Positions 33,898 through 35,275 of a stretch of 35,275 bases of DNA are shown here, one piece after another. Position 1 is the stretch's first letter; each line of letters starts with the position of its first letter. A program made the translations under genes and the position numbers. The stretch is from JBFGCM01 sp041581135 (GTDB lineage: Bacteria; Actinomycetota; Acidimicrobiia; Spongiisociales; UBA5794): contig JBFGCM010000031.1 of the NCBI GenBank assembly GCA_041581135.1, positions 1 through 35,275 of the forward strand, read 5' to 3'. The notes beneath the pieces are model-generated. The model was given only the letters and a program-made list of their open reading frames with translations, was not told where the DNA came from and searched no databases.

Positions 33898-35275
33898 CAT
33901 GTGGGCTTGCCCTTTGCCGGACGCCGATCCCAACTCCCTTGCTGGAGGGCGGGCACGTCGCCGGGCATGACCCGGCTGAGTATCCGCCGGGCGTGCGCCG
34001 GCACTGACTCGACCGAGACGTGGAGGCCCGCTTGCCGGGCCCGTTCGATCATGTCGACGAGCGACCAGGCGCCGGTGTAGTCGATGCGGCCCAGGCGGCT
34101 GAGATCCAGCACCAGCGCGGTGGCGTCCGGATGCTCGGCCAATTCGACGAGAAGGGCGTCCTGGAGTCCGGCCGACGACCCGAAGAACATCACCCCGGCC
34201 GGCTTCAGCGTGAGCGTCGTGCCTTCGGCCGAGACCATCACCAAGGTGCGCAACTCCCGCCAGAGGTGGACGATGATGCCGGCCCCGATACCGAGCAGGA
34301 CCGCCTGGTCGATCCGGGGGGACATCACCAGGGTGGCGACGAAGGTGATCGACGCCACGGCGCCCTGCGGGATCGACTGGCGGAAGATGGTCACGAGGTG
34401 GTCGATCCGGACCAGGCTGGCGACGGCTGAGATGACGATGGCCCCGAGGATGGCGCGTGGCAGCGGCGACAGCACTCCGGCAACGGGGAGGAACGCCAGC
34501 ACGGTGAGCCCGGTGACGGTTCCCGCCCAACGGGTTCGGGCGCCGGCGAGCCGGTTCACGGACGTGCGGGAGAAGGAGCCGCCCACCGGGAACCCACCCG
34601 ACACGCCGGAGGCGACGTTGGCGAGTCCGGAGGCGAGGAACTCCCGGTTGGGATCCCACCGCTCCCGGTCCTGAGCGGCGAACGTGCGGGAGATGGCCGC
34701 AGGCTCGGCGAATCCGACCAAGGCGATGACGACGGCGCCTATGAGCAGGTTGTCGATTCGGGACCAAGGGAGATCCAGCGAGAACGGGGGCAGACCGGTA
34801 GGCACGTCTCCCACGGTGCTGCCCGTGTAGTCGGTGATGGCGCTGTAGGCGATGCCGATGGCCACAGCCAGCAGGACTCCGGGGAACACTCGACTGATGC
34901 GCCTTCCGCCGATGACGGCCAGAACGGTGACGATTGCCAGCACCACCGACGTTGCGTCCCAGGCGCTCGGGTGAATGAGGGCGTTCCACGCCTCTTCCAG
35001 CAGGGCCCCGTCGCCGGCGTCCACCCCGAGCGCCGTCGGGAGCTGTGAGGACACGATCAGGATGCCGGCGGCGGCGGTGAACCCCATGAGCACCGGCTGC
35101 GACATCAGGTAGACCACGCTGCCGGCGCGCATCGAGCCGAGCACGAAGCGCACCAGGCCCACCATGATGGCGAGGAGGGCGGCGAGCGCGATGTACTCGG
35201 GGCTGCCCGGCGCCGCTATCACCGACAGCGCGCCGAACGTCAACAGGCTCGTCATCGCCACCGGTCCGGTCTGCA
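33897..35275 (-). CDS. SulP-family anion permease with STAS domain, 5' end outside the window
   Basis: The frame continues past the window edge: in-frame QTGPVAMTSLL precedes position 35261, and TGPVA is part of the conserved SulP start region. The N-terminus (first membrane helices) is therefore missing. About 459 codons are visible. SulP blocks include SQPVLMGFTAAAGI, the central ALVGFAEPAAISRTFA, and GLANVASGVSGGFPVGGSFSRTSVN, which is strongly conserved. Residues near the C-terminus form a STAS domain (LVLDLSRLGRIDYTGAWSLVDM), where the usual phosphorylatable Ser is a Thr. Members move sulfate, bicarbonate or other anions. The gene converges on proX with a shared terminator. Confidence 0.93.
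   Translation of the reverse strand, partial: QTGPVAMTSLLTFGALSVIAAPGSPEYIALAALLAIMVGLVRFVLGSMRAGSVVYLMSQPVLMGFTAAAGILIVSSQLPTALGVDAGDGALLEEAWNALIHPSAWDATSVVLAIVTVLAVIGGRRISRVFPGVLLAVAIGIAYSAITDYTGSTVGDVPTGLPPFSLDLPWSRIDNLLIGAVVIALVGFAEPAAISRTFAAQDRERWDPNREFLASGLANVASGVSGGFPVGGSFSRTSVNRLAGARTRWAGTVTGLTVLAFLPVAGVLSPLPRAILGAIVISAVASLVRIDHLVTIFRQSIPQGAVASITFVATLVMSPRIDQAVLLGIGAGIIVHLWRELRTLVMVSAEGTTLTLKPAGVMFFGSSAGLQDALLVELAEHPDATALVLDLSRLGRIDYTGAWSLVDMIERARQAGLHVSVESVPAHARRILSRVMPGDVPALQQGSWDRRPAKGKPT

Overview
The window looks like chromosome of a G+C-rich actinobacterium. Third codon positions are mostly G or C. GTG and TTG starts are common. Several lipoproteins carry the short basic head, the AAAC-type lipobox and the Thr/Asp-rich linker often seen in Acidimicrobiia and related marine or soil actinobacteria. 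The class is an inference; no rRNA or tRNA gene is present to fix it.

Layout. 1-8595 is mixed housekeeping and secreted material: a partial lipoprotein with a putative glycoside hydrolase fold (-), galactokinase (+), a secreted CHRD-domain protein (-), a Yip1-type membrane protein, a coupled MaoC dehydratase / zinc-free quinone oxidoreductase pair (+), a DinG/XPD-type Fe-S helicase (-), and two unassigned proteins (+). 8605-14496 (-) is a five-gene peptide/nickel-type ABC uptake operon in the order binding protein, B, C, D, F. Its binding protein appears to be circularly permuted. 14563-21183 (-) holds a small membrane protein and a Nudix hydrolase, then a form I aerobic CO dehydrogenase operon, transcribed coxM-coxS-coxL-xdhC/YHS-coxG. 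21375-22861 (+) is an island of two genes on the other strand: an OsmC-family gene with an in-frame TGA exactly where the catalytic cysteine belongs (a probable selenoprotein, with a candidate bSECIS hairpin), and a drug/metabolite exporter. 22876-29845 (-) is a second, form II molybdenum hydroxylase cluster, transcribed coxD-coxE-xdhC-S-L-M. 29876-33848 is a glycine betaine/choline-type ABC system: proV and a double-length proW on -, and proX divergent on +. The window ends inside a SulP-family anion permease (-).

How the parts fit. The form I enzyme (large subunit with the copper-binding AYRCSFR loop) would oxidise CO and pass electrons to the respiratory chain, with CoxG as membrane/quinone partner. 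Its XdhC-type maturation factor carries an extra C-terminal YHS metal-binding domain. The XdhC of the form II cluster, whose enzyme lacks the copper cysteine, does not. The only coxD/coxE pair in the window lies in the form II cluster, so it may serve both enzymes. The betaine-type transporter sits directly upstream of the form II cluster on the same strand, which may hint at that enzyme's unknown substrate.

The leading candidates for something new are the Sec-OsmC gene beside the CO dehydrogenase, the circularly permuted binding protein, and the XdhC-YHS fusion. No CRISPR array, insertion sequence, integrase, phage gene, tRNA or rRNA was seen. No stretch longer than about 300 bases lacks a gene.
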